From Chara braunii (Eukaryota; Streptophyta; Charophyceae; Charales; Characeae): a stretch of DNA of 33,993 bases. The position numbers and the translations under genes were made by a program. The notes below the pieces were generated by a model. That model searched no databases. It was not told the DNA's origin and saw only the letters and a program-made list of their open reading frames with translations. The stretch lies in assembly GCA_003427395.1 (NCBI GenBank), contig BFEA01000187.1:1709065-1743057 (forward strand), read 5' to 3'. This document shows positions 8,921 through 17,759 of the stretch, one piece after another (the first letter of the stretch is position 1; each line of letters starts with the position of its first letter).

Positions 8921-9230
8921 GAGCACCTGGGGTAAGAGTGTTCAATTGTTTCTCTGGACTCTGTGTGGAAGTTCTCTCCCTCTTTCTTTGTTCTCTCTCC
9001 CTGAGCACGCTCACCACCAGATTCAGCCGACTTTGTTTTTCCCCCTAAAAAGAGCACCTGGGGTAAGAGTGTGCAATTGTTTCTCTGGACTCTGTGTGGA
9101 AGTTCTCTTTCTCTCTTTCTTTATTCTGTCTCCCTGAGCACGCTCACCACCAGATTCAGCCGACTACCTCTTTCGGTCGATAGATAGGACTGTTTCTTTC
9201 TCTCACCATCAGATTTAGCCGACTCGCTCT
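8921..9230 (+). repeat. 131-bp tandem duplication plus partial third copy
   Basis: Units starting GAGCACCTGGGGTAAGAGTG at 8921 and 9052 are nearly identical, including TTCTCTGGACTCTGTGTGG and CACCACCAGATTCAGCCGAC. A shorter third piece with CACCATCAGATTTAGCCGAC follows near 9205-9228. C-rich low-complexity sequence follows to about 9306. Confidence 0.8.
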
Positions 9231-9796
9231 TACCCCCCATACATAACCTCTCTCTCTCTCCCCCTCCCTGCTCCCCCCGCCCCTTTCCCTCCCTGCCCCC
9301 CCCCCCATGTGCTCACTATCTTCTCCCTGATTTTCAACTGCCAAGATCTGTTTCTCTTTCGGGTACTGACGTCATTTTCCCAGGTTTCTTTCGACTATCG
9401 AGTTGTACATTCTGATGTGATCGTGTAGAGGGAGGGCTTCAAGACAGAGACAATCAGAGCGTATGGAAAGGGTGCAATGAGAAAAAGATGTCAGTCAGGA
9501 ACTGGAAGTTTTGAAACTGGTTGGTATACTAGCCATGCACATGGAGGGAGAAAGCTCTGATGGACATGGATGGATATTGTGGTGATATTCATTCGCCGGT
9601 GCTGCGATGTCCGGACCGTATTCGGCGTATTTCTGTGATGATACATGTGTCATTGAATGATGCCAATGTCCTGCTGTAAAAAAAAGAAAGGAAAGACGAA
9701 CAACTCGGGATGGTAGAACGAGGTGCGAAGCTGGAGTCGGTGGTGACATTTAATGAAGAAGAGATCATGGACCAACAGTAGAACAGCATATGAGAG

Positions 9797-9940
9797 TCGT
9801 TTTTTGGCCTTCTTCTCGACCTTAGCGAGGTTTGCTGAGGGCACCAGTACTCTCAGGGAGCCATGGGAAAGGCTATCTGAGAGCCTGGTTTACTGGCACG
9901 GAGTGTCAAGACTACAACGGGTGTTCAAGCCTGTGTAGAC
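9797..9940 (+). repeat. Diverged duplicate, copy 1, with hairpin
   Basis: This segment aligns without gaps over about 70 bases to 11125-11192 (roughly three-quarters identical). It folds into a hairpin: ACCAG..CTCTCAG at 9843-9856 pairs with CTGAGAG..TGGT at 9877-9889, with an inner AGCC/GGCT stem. It can also be read in one frame as LARFAEGTSTLREPWERLSE, matching the other copy at about half the residues. It is therefore either a relic coding segment or a conserved structured sequence. Function unknown. Confidence 0.55.
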
Positions 9941-9944
9941 ACCC

Positions 9945-10810
9945 TAACTAGGGACTGTACATTAGTATTCTTGTATAGCCCCCTAAAATTTCTGAGAAGT
10001 ACGTTATTATGTCGATTGCAGTCGTGGGAATAATATCGTTTTTGTACATTGCCTTTTCGGAGTACTATATGTTTTTTTGTACATTGGTTTTCTCGGAGTA
10101 CTATCTGCATACGGCCGCTACTGTAGGGATAGTATGTAAATGCCTGGTATTACCAAACTGTAGTTCGGGTTAGCCAGCCTAGGCAGCTTGCTGTGAAGGC
10201 AGCATTGGAATTGGAACCTTCAAATTTGTTCGGCGGTAAGTTAGGGCCCGTAGCCGAAGGCACGCTGTGGTGCGTAGTCGGATGTCAGTTCATACCCGAT
10301 GGCCGTGAAGTGTACTGGCGGGAAAAGAATGAAAGTCCAAAGCCGTGCAATTCGAATTTCCATGTATGACGGGTGAGCATTTTACAGACCGGTAGCTGAT
10401 GCGTACATAGTGGCAGTTGTCGTGAATAGCATCGACTTTGTGATAGTAGGTGGAGTAGGGTCCAGCCTGGACGCCCGTGCTTGTTTAAGTCCTATTCGAC
10501 TGCGGGTGGCACACAGGTACCGATCCGGGCGCGGAAATTGATAGCGGGATTGGAAAGAAATATTGAGAAATAGCTATCGGCCCGTTTCGCCTGTGATTTG
10601 GAATTTGTAATACGTGATTTGCTGGTAGCACCTAGAATTTCCGTATTTCCCCAGAAATTCCCAGTCGTCTTCTACTGGTCAGTGCCCGCCCTTCTTTAGG
10701 CGGGAAAAAGCTTCCAACGACGCGGACAAATTTCAAATTAGTGCGGCAGTATCCCGTAACTGACTACCGAGTAGGATGACAACGCTGCGTGGAGAGTTTA
10801 GGCATAGGTA
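9945..10810. other. Unassigned stretch with local inverted repeats
   Basis: No ORF of note on either strand. Small stems are frequent, for example GCCCGCC/GGCGGG at about 10687-10704 and GGTCCAG/CTGGACG near 10460. A short duplicated phrase around GTACATTG and GGAGTACTAT occurs at 10045-10110. Base composition is more balanced than in the flanking AT-rich zones. It may be the body of an old non-coding element whose ends are not visible. Confidence 0.4.
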
Positions 10811-10813
10811 GTC

Positions 10814-10950
10814 TTTTCTGTATTAATTTGAGGGCAAGGCCATCGGCCCTCATTTTCTGTATTAATTTGAGGGCAAGGCCATCGGCCCTCATTGCTCAGT
10901 GGCAGGACAAGTAGGTGGATGCCGTAAGGCGGATCCGAGGTGAAGGCCTC
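10814..10950 (+). repeat. 39-bp tandem duplication with hairpins, set 1
   Basis: Two exact 39-bp units (10814-10852, 10853-10891) each contain the stem GAGGGC/GCCCTC around an AAGGCCATCG loop. Thirty bases later GCCGTAAGGC (10921-10930) forms a three-pair stem with a GNRA-type loop (GTAA). An equivalent pair of motifs occurs at 11647-11706. Confidence 0.65.
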
Positions 10951-11094
10951 TGACGAGTGCCAGGTGCGCTTCCTGGCTGAAATAGGGCAATGAGCGCGTT
11001 TCTTCTGAGAACAGTGCGTGCGGTTGAGCATGGAAATTTCTGTTGAAGCATGCACGAATCACTATATGGCCTCTGTTTATCACTATTCCTCTGC

Positions 11095-11220
11095 TTCTTT
11101 TTCTTCTTCTTCAAAGCCTTTGCACGATTTGCTAAGGCCACCAGCGTTCTCAAGGAGGCCTGGATGAGGCTGCTTGAGAACCTGGTACACTCGGATAACA
11201 GTGCACGGCCGAGACCTTTG
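11095..11220 (+). repeat. Diverged duplicate, copy 2, with hairpin
   Basis: Partner of the segment at 9797-9940. The stem ACCAGCGTTCTCAAG (11140-11154) against CTTGAGAACCTGGT (11173-11186) pairs 14 bases with one bulge, with an inner GCC/GGC stem. The readable frame is FARFAKATSVLKEAWMRLLE. Relative to copy 1, two stem pairs change on both sides (C-G to T-A, G-C to A-T). A CTT-rich run precedes it. Confidence 0.55.
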
Positions 11221-11640
11221 TGGCGTTGTGGCGAGAGTAGCCTTGAACTAGGTACCGTAAGCAGGGAATTTTGTTTGTAATATGGACGGAACCTACGGTC
11301 CACGCAACACGGATTAGTCCAATAGGAATTAAGGTTGGGAGATTGACGGAGGAGGCATGTATGCATTGGAAAGTGCGAAGAGAACCCTAGCTTTGCATAG
11401 TACCCTGTACACGTAATACATGCGGCGAAAGTCAGACTGTAGGTGTAGATAGTGTGTCGAGAATTGCGAACTTACGTGGACTGACTATCTGTTGCCCGTT
11501 GAGGGGCCGGCATGTAACTGATTCTCACATAGCTCGACATAACATCTATATGACAGGCCGGTGGTAGCCGTAGTCGCTCGGGGGAGTGCCCGTTAGGGAA
11601 GGAGTGCCGTGCTAGCTAGTTCGCCAGCTCGACGGACAGT
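11221..11640. other. Unassigned stretch, no gene recognised
   Basis: No convincing ORF. Composition and texture are like 9945-10810, and it may belong to the same element. Confidence 0.4.
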
Positions 11641-11735
11641 ATATAGGAGGACAAGGCCGTATCGGTCCTCTACAAGGCGGAAACGAAGACGGTGGGGCCG
11701 CAAGGCGGGGTCATGAGGTTAGCCCGCTGAGGCTG
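11640..11735 (+). repeat. Hairpin motifs, set 2
   Basis: GAGGAC/GTCCTC around AAGGCCGTATCG (11647-11670) corresponds to the GAGGGC/GCCCTC hairpin at 10869-10890, with one pair changed on both sides. GCCGCAAGGC (11697-11706) corresponds to GCCGTAAGGC at 10921, with the GNRA loop class kept. Spacing between the two motifs is about 27 bases here and 31 in set 1. Confidence 0.5.
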
Positions 11736-11989
11736 AAACTCGTTGGGGATTGTGCGGACGCCGCTTTGTAATGAAGAGCTTTCGATGCGCGTACGAAAGG
11801 CAGTTGGCCACTGTTTTCCACTATTCTTCTTCAATCCTGATCGGAAATGGGGCGAAATTGTGCTCTTCGAGAACTTTTCTGGCAGTTTTTTCGGAATTTC
11901 AATGATTCTTCTCAGGCGTGGCAGCAGTGCACTTGGGCGGAGACGAATGACTAAAACAAATGGTCGTTACGGCTGCATTTTTCCCAACT

Positions 11990-12050
11990 TTCAGTCCAGG
12001 TACAGCGATGATGGCCGTAGGTTCTATTCTATTCGGGGGAAGACGGGGTA
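11990..12050 (+). repeat. Half-copy of the CTTCCCCCGAAT hairpin family
   Basis: TTTCAGTCCAGGTACAGCGA followed by TGGCCGTAGG and ATTCGGGGGAAG resembles the loop and right arm of the hairpin at 8386-8498. Only one arm is present. Confidence 0.5.
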
Positions 12051-12185
12051 GCCGTAGCAATATTTTTAGATCTGAGCGATGATCCTCCGCCAAGATCCTT
12101 CGTCCGTCTTGATGGCTGACAAGCAATTGCTACAATTTTCACTTCTTTTGTGAAACGGCCTCCGCGCTTAGCAACCATCGCCGAA

Positions 12186-12275
12186 CTGACATACAGCCAA
12201 CTAATTCTTATTTAGTTAAGAATTATCTGGCTGACATACAGCCAACTAATTCTTATTTAGTTAAGAATTATCTGG
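12186..12275 (+). repeat. Exact 45-bp tandem duplication
   Basis: Two identical 45-bp copies (12186-12230, 12231-12275), each holding a small palindrome AATTCTT/AAGAATT. The exactness implies very recent duplication or an assembly duplication. Confidence 0.9.
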
Positions 12276-12285
12276 GTATATTTGG

Positions 12286-12425
12286 ATCTGAACTCAGGTC
12301 TGCATTTGAACATCTGATGGAGGTAATTCTTACTATTTTATCAGTCGTCTACTTCATTCAGTAGTGGGTTCGAACTCGTGTCCGCATTTCGAAAGCTGAT
12401 GGGTGCGCCAACCTGGTAGCTAGAC
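12286..12425 (-). repeat. tRNA-like fragments (SINE remnants)
   Basis: Two related pieces at about 12286-12325 and 12364-12420 share the pattern GGNTCNAACTC, GTNTGCATTT and GCTGATGG. The second contains GGGTTCGAACTC, compatible with a B box, and on the minus strand ends in a GTTCGAACCC T-loop-like segment. A third relative is at about 33766-33815. None folds as an intact tRNA. Confidence 0.4.
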
Positions 12426-12929
12426 CCGTTGGTCGCTTTCGAATTCAGTTTTTTCCCCCCCCCCCTGTTTTCGTTTGCTTGAATTCCTAACTTTGAAAAT
12501 CTGGAAAGGTGTGGAATATTTGAGAATTTGCAATCGTCAATACTAATCCTGGCATCATCGTCCTGCTCTCCTACCGTCTTTCCCTTTGACACAATGTACA
12601 TCCCCCCCACATCACAGGACTCTGTTTATGTATTGGACCGGAAAGATGGCTCGTGTACGTTGTTTTTTGTAGAACGGAGTGGGAATTTCAGTCCTGATGC
12701 ATTCGTTTCATAGCTCCCCCAAAACAACGACGTACCTGCTTCATGACTGTATCAGACTGGAAAGATCATCTCTATACATTCACGAGGGTATGATGTTGTA
12801 ATTGGGGGCCTCGTCTGTCCCCGCCTTTAGCAGCGTACATAGGCAATGATTGTGCATGCCGTTTTCACCGCCGGTCATTATCGCCGCCATATTTGGGAAA
12901 ACTTTGTCTAGATACACCCTGAATGATCG

Positions 12930-13130
12930 GGGACTGTATGGAGTAGTACGCAGCTCCTGCCAAGTCTGTATGCTATCCTCACGCACGATCCTGGGGGGCT
13001 GTATTCGAGTAGTACGCATCTCTTGCCAAGTCAGTATGCTATCCTCGTGCACGACCCTGGGGGGCTGTATTCGAGTAGTACGCACTTCCTGCCAAGTCTG
13101 TATGAGATCCTCGTGCACGGTCCTGACTTT
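12930..13130. repeat. 66-bp minisatellite
   Basis: Two full 66-bp units (12957-13022 and 13023-13088) are flanked by partial units on both sides, with CTGCCAAGTCTGTATG and GGGGGGCTGTATTCGAGTAG as landmarks. Because 66 is a multiple of three, frames stay open on both strands and encode 22-residue repeats. With no other coding evidence I treat it as a minisatellite. Confidence 0.8.
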
Positions 13131-13211
13131 CCAAAGCAAAGAAAAAGACAGAAAAAACCGGAAAAAAAAAAGACTGGGAGTACGAGCGGTGCATCTGGCT
13201 ATCTGATGTCG

Positions 13212-13351
13212 AGGAGCGAAGTTTGCAGTCAGCTAGCTTATTCTGAAATTTCCAACCAAAAAAAACTCAAGAAATTAGTGTAGGAGCGAAGTTTGCAGTC
13301 AGCTAGCTTATTCTGAAATTTCCAACCAAAAAAAACTCAAGAAATTAGTGT
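13212..13351 (+). repeat. Exact 70-bp tandem duplication
   Basis: Two identical 70-bp copies starting AGGAGCGAAGTTTGCAGTC at 13212 and 13282. Confidence 0.9.
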
Positions 13352-13640
13352 ACGGACTGGGTTACTAGCTGGGCGGCCTGGGTTGCCCTAGATTGGGCCG
13401 GGTGTCCTGGCCAGGCGAGCTCTGGTCAAGCACCCGGGCAGTCCCAGCGCAAAAGAAAAATAAAAAATAAACAAAATCTGGGAAAACAAGTTCATGCGGA
13501 ATTGCAAACCGAACATCTTTTGCCTGAGGGTCGCCGTGAAATTCGGTATGGAATCCGAGCGAATTCATCGTGAAATTCATGGGAAAAAAAATTCATGCAG
13601 AATTGCAAACCTAACATCTTTTGCCTAAGTGTCTCAACTG
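13352..13640 (-). repeat. Dispersed mosaic repeat, double core copy
   Basis: A GC-rich module (GGGCGGCCTGGGTTGCCC and CACCCGGGCAG) is followed by A-rich sequence and two copies of the shared core in the minus sense, GAACATCTTTTGCCTGAGGG (13512-13531) and AACATCTTTTGCCTAAG (13613-13629). It abuts the 3' broken end of the retroelement at 13640, which it may have interrupted. Confidence 0.6.
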
Positions 13641-14862
13641 TGTTTTTGTCCATAGGACAAAACACAAGCCCCTTCCATTTCTGCTTTACTTGTTCGATTA
13701 CATCTATAACAACCTTTCATCCCTACTTCTCTTTTTACAGACACAGTCCTTCGCTTGCTGTAGGGTCCAGGTCGGGTCAAACCCTGCTTTCCTCATCTCT
13801 TCATTCAACTCGTCTCGCAGCCTGGTATCGTCTTTTCCACAGTCAATTCCTCTAATGACGTTCTTCGCATTCTTGATTATGGGATCAACGTTTTCTCGAC
13901 TGCTCAGTCGAAAGACCACGTGTTCTCCCTGTCGCGGGAGTTGAAGATCTGCACAACAACATATCTTTACTAAACAACGACTTACTCGCCTATGGTTGTG
14001 GAGAAGACATCCGGTAGTCTGATTCTTCCTCCAGACCAAATGGAGCTTCTGACGTCGTAGCCTTGCTTCTGGAGCAGACGAACTCTGCTCCTCAATCTTC
14101 TTCGGGCCCAGTCAGATCCGATCTTGGATTCATCTAGACAGTCAGTGGAGAGTGATGTTGCAGGCTTTCACGTCTTCGTTTGACTGCGATACGAACACGG
14201 CCCGGTCCGACCAATCGAGTATTAGATTGGAATCTAGATCGTGTTGATTGTTCGAGACCTCACTCAGTGTCGGAACAGAACGGTTTTAGGCTGATCCCCT
14301 TAAGGGTCCGCACAGGACAATAACCTCCTAACTTCCCATCTCAAAATCCGGTCGTCATACTTAACTCCGATAACTACCTTACGCCTCAAGCTAACCCCCA
14401 AATTCTTCTTCGCAACACCATCAATGATACCTTTCAACGTTGTTTCTCGAGCGTTTTCTTGTTACACTTCTGATTTCCTGAAACAGTTCGATCAGCGGGT
14501 CAAGTTGAACCAAGTCCAACTTCTTAGACCATGAACACTTTAACATCTGATACAACTGTTTCTTCATAATAGGATCCCCTGGTCGTCTTTCTCGAATTCT
14601 AAGAAACTTTACCTTTCCTCCTTTCTCAAACCAGTTCTTCGCGTTTTTTAATTTCCCAGTCTCCTTCCCAAAGGTCATGCCGGACTGTCCAAACACCCGC
14701 TTTCACAATGCTCGAATTCTCAAGCCAAATTTCCCCCCAATCTGATACGACTATCTTCTCTTTCTTCCCTTTAACTGACTTAATTAGTTCTGAAAGCCTC
14801 CCAGAACTCTTCCCATTTTTCTCGTGGAAACGCAGGATCTTCTCATCCTCGAAACTTTCTTA
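13640..14862 (-). pseudogene. Penelope-like element: linker and start of RT region, broken
   Basis: Downstream of the GIY-YIG part on the minus strand, fragments in alternating frames read like the region leading into a Penelope-type reverse transcriptase. They include EKIVVSDWGEIWLE (about 14760), VKYDDRILRWEVRRLL (about 14350), DLQLPRQGEHVVFRL with NAKNVIRG (about 13950-13830), and finally KQKWKGLVFCPMDKNTVETL at 13690-13640. That last piece resembles the LV..DKN block at the RT entrance. Stop codons and frameshifts occur every 100-300 bases. The catalytic RT motifs are absent: sequence similarity ends at 13640, where a dispersed repeat begins. Assignment is from remembered family patterns and order, so it is moderate. 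Confidence 0.55.
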
Positions 14863-15376
14863 TCTTCGCTTTTTCCTTTCCCTTCTTCCTCTCCTCCCCT
14901 TCTTCCTATTCCTTCGATCTTTCCAACCATTCACGTGCAGAACAGGGCACCAAGGTCTGATCAGTTTCTGCTCAAGCTTTTCCAACTCTGAACTATCTGC
15001 CAAGGCAACAGGCAGGGCCACATAAGACTCTCATCCCCACTTCCTTAGCCACTGATAGGACTTATTCTTCCTCGCCGGATTCTTGCACTGCGCCCTACCG
15101 ACATGGTCCGCCCATCTCTCACTGAGACGTCTCTCAGTCTTTCCTATATAGGTTAGTTTACACCACAGATCCAACAGGAGGTATACACAAGAGCTAGGAT
15201 CATCCCACCTATCGCGGTTCTTCTCAAAAACTTCCCAGACACATTCCAAAAACTTCTTCCCCCAACAGATTTTATTTTCCAAAATCAGTAGTATAGAGTT
15301 ACGAAGAATACTCTTAACTAAATGTAGCAAACTCTTCCCTCTCCGATTATGTTTACACCATCTTTGAGCTTCCCAT
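14863..15376 (-). pseudogene. Penelope-like element: GIY-YIG endonuclease domain, frameshifted
   Basis: GIY-YIG nucleases nick DNA for target-primed integration. The minus frame shows VYLLLD (from 15186), YIGKT (from 15150), an Arg/His helix ERRLSERWADHVGRA, then WLRKWG and a stop at 15033-15031. Shifting frame recovers YVALPVALADSSELEKLEQK and LIRPWCPVLH (15024-14905), where the Glu of the LEKLEQKLI stretch is the likely metal-binding residue. The domain is therefore complete in content but broken by one frameshift. It lies upstream of the RT-like region, not downstream, as in the permuted Naiad/Chlamys-type Penelope elements. A Cys/His-containing stretch around PWCPVLH follows the catalytic part. 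Confidence 0.7.
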
Positions 15377-15407
15377 AAATTTCAAAAGAATACCCCAACT
15401 TTCGGAC

Positions 15408-16608
15408 TTACTTTTCAAGTCCTCCCTCGGGGTCAGGCAGTTTGCCCCCTATTAGTTCCTCGTCCGTCGGTCTGGTTGATGTAGACCCAGCAGACTTCTT
15501 ACCTCGAAAGCAGTAGGTAACACGTAGCTTTGACAGCGTATCAATTGCATTATTTACACCGTAGAACGACAATCCCGCTCCCTTGCACATCACCTTCAAG
15601 GTTTCTGGGTAAAATGAGCCGATAGTCTTCCTCACCGCTTTGCGGAACGCAGCTTTAGTTGCGTACTTCTCTCCCGTACTAGGGACTCCCTCCCACGAGT
15701 CTTCTCCCTTCGCCAATCGGGCCACCTGTGACTCGGCCTTCGTTCGTCTTCCTCGCCCTTTCTTCCTTTGCCTCTCTGGGGTTTCGGCGCCTTCCTTCTT
15801 CCCGTGCTTCTTCGGGGTTTGGACTGGTGGGCTATTCTTCACCGCGCCTGTAGAGTCTCTCCTTTTCATTTTGTCATTCAAAGGGGTAGCTATTTCCTCC
15901 ACCTCCTCTTCGGATTCTTCTGAACTTAGTGGCGAGGTAGCACCCGCCTTCCCTTTCTTTTTTCCTCCGATTGAGACTCCTTTCATCTTCGTAGTTAGCC
16001 CCACCTACTTTTCCAGTTTCATCTCATATTCCGCTGCTTGTTCGGCCAGTAACTTACGAATCTCCCAGTCATGTTTCTTTTCCTTCTCCTCCTTGGCCAA
16101 TTTCTTTTCCATCAATACCCTTGCCTCTTCTTCTTTTGCTGCTTTCTCTGCTTTTTCTCTTGCTTTACGAACTTCCGCCTCTCGCTTGGCGTCTTCCTCT
16201 TCGTTCTACTGCTCCAAAGCTGCTTCGCCATCCTTCCTATGGTGCTCAATGAATCTTCGAGATCTCTACTAGGAGACACCGTTCCTCTACTGTTTCCCGG
16301 TCGTGCTTGCAACTTGGGGCACTGACTTTTGTATGCGCAAATTCACCACATTCGTAGCAATTCACGTGTCTTAGGCTATCGCCCCTTCTTTCGTAGTCTT
16401 CAGCAGAGTAGCCACATCTGCTGTCATACCTTCGTTCTCGATCTCTCCCCCTTTCACGTCGATTACCCCCTCTATCCCATCCTCCACTGTCATATCCCCT
16501 TGGTTTGTCGTATTTCCCCCATGACTCTCTTTCGGCTCCCCGTTCTATGCAGTAATTCTTCTGGCCGTCCTCATATGCCCTTAGAGAGTAGAGATCTTCT
16601 CTTTGGCG
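15408..16608 (-). pseudogene. Gag-like ORF: CCHC knuckle, coiled coil, basic tail; broken
   Basis: Reading the minus strand from 16608: an Arg/Gly/Tyr-rich segment (YDSGGWDRGGNRRERGRDRE), then CYECGEFAHTK at 16359-16327. This is a CCHC zinc knuckle whose last Cys (QCPKLQAR) is in the next frame, so one base appears to be lost. A strongly charged coiled-coil segment (KREAEVRKAREKAEKAAKEE and on to WEIRKLLAEQAAEYEMKLEK) follows to 16008 and is cut by a TAG at 16007-16005. The same frame then runs 199 codons to 15408 with acidic (SSEESEEEVEE) and basic (RQRKKGRGRRTK) patches and a possibly folded part (KYATKAAFRKAVRKTIGSFY and following). It is probably the nucleic-acid-binding first ORF of the same retroelement. 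Confidence 0.6.
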
Positions 16609-16611
16609 TCA

Positions 16612-17700
16612 ACTAGCAGTAGTCGAACTTGGTTCACGACAGCACCTCCTACAGCGAGGCTTCACCCGATACGACGGTTCAGTTCTCCTTCGTCGACTTG
16701 GTCATCCTTCACAGTTCTTGGTTTTTCGTCAACACGAATCCCTTGCTTCATACGTAACATGCGACTCCTCCCTATCACCAATTCCGAGTAACGTCCCTCG
16801 ACAGGTTATAACGCTCGGTCACAGGTGAGTATGGTGCCAGCAGTCATGGACAGCATGCAGCAGAATCATTCGTAAGAATGAACACAGTGTGAAAATAGAA
16901 CTCATCCAACAAGGAACGAAGACGGCTTGTGATTGCCAAAATAAACGCGACAGCCAATGACTGTCGACATACATGAAAACTCGCGGCAATCCCAATAGTA
17001 CGCGTGAGGAGCGTGGGTACGCCCTACACACGAACGTTTACGCTTAGACGTTTGAGAGATCCTACAATTCACTGTTGCTAGTTTTATGGTCCTATCCGCA
17101 TCTACAGTCTTCGGAAAAACAACTACTGTCGAACTGCCAATATAGGAACCAAGACCTGGTCCACCTGAGGGAAACCACGCTTCCAACTGGTACCAGGGCA
17201 ACTTCACTATGAACCTACTAAAAAACAACCACTGGGTTGCGGGGAAGTTCCATAACAATCAACCGGTACGAGCCCAAAACCGGACTACGCTAGATCCAAT
17301 GTTACCCTCCTTGCCACCTGGGCCCACTCAGGGGCACGCTGACGGACAAATTTCCACGGGGTTCTATCCAAGAAATCCCCTAGGAACAGCTGCTTACGAA
17401 GCTATCTTTTCAGAGACGACAACGCTTTTTCAGCTCTTATGCAGAGGGCATGCTGATGTTCTGTGCATCGAATATTCACGGATGCATAAGGGCTGGGAAA
17501 TCCGACCGATAAATGGGAAGATGTTTCCAATTGTACCCAAGTTTGGATCAACACGAGATATATGTCTGGCTTAGTGTCAGTATTAGGGTTGTAGGAAACC
17601 AGCACAACGTGATGAAGAAGGGAGTTCACCACCTCCCGCTACAACATGCAGCAATCAGATCAAGAAACCATCGAGTGATCAGCAGTCCGCACTGGTTACG
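16612..17700. other. No gene recognised; possible 5' part of retroelement
   Basis: Frames of 118-121 codons exist on both strands (17209-17574 plus, 16902-17258 minus). Neither shows a motif I recognise, and they overlap, so at most one could be real. The region may be the 5' untranslated part of the minus-strand retroelement. Confidence 0.35.
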
Positions 17701-17703
17701 ATT

Positions 17704-17704
<1 letters not shown>

Positions 17705-17752
<48 letters not shown>
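17705..17752. repeat. (CT)n microsatellite
   Basis: About 48 bases of uninterrupted CT. Confidence 0.97.
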
Positions 17753-17754
<2 letters not shown>

Positions 17755-17759
17755 CCCCC

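Noticed and set aside
9945-11640. Organellar rRNA or group II intron insertion
   Set aside because: I looked for conserved rRNA cores and a domain V-type hairpin because of the stem-rich texture and found none.
13640-16608. LTR retrotransposon (because of the CCHC knuckle)
   Set aside because: No protease, integrase, primer-binding site or LTR pair is visible, and the adjacent nuclease is GIY-YIG type, pointing to a Penelope-like element.
17209-17574. 121-codon plus-strand ORF
   Set aside because: No motif recognised and overlapped by an equally long minus frame; kept only as a note in the intergenic entry.
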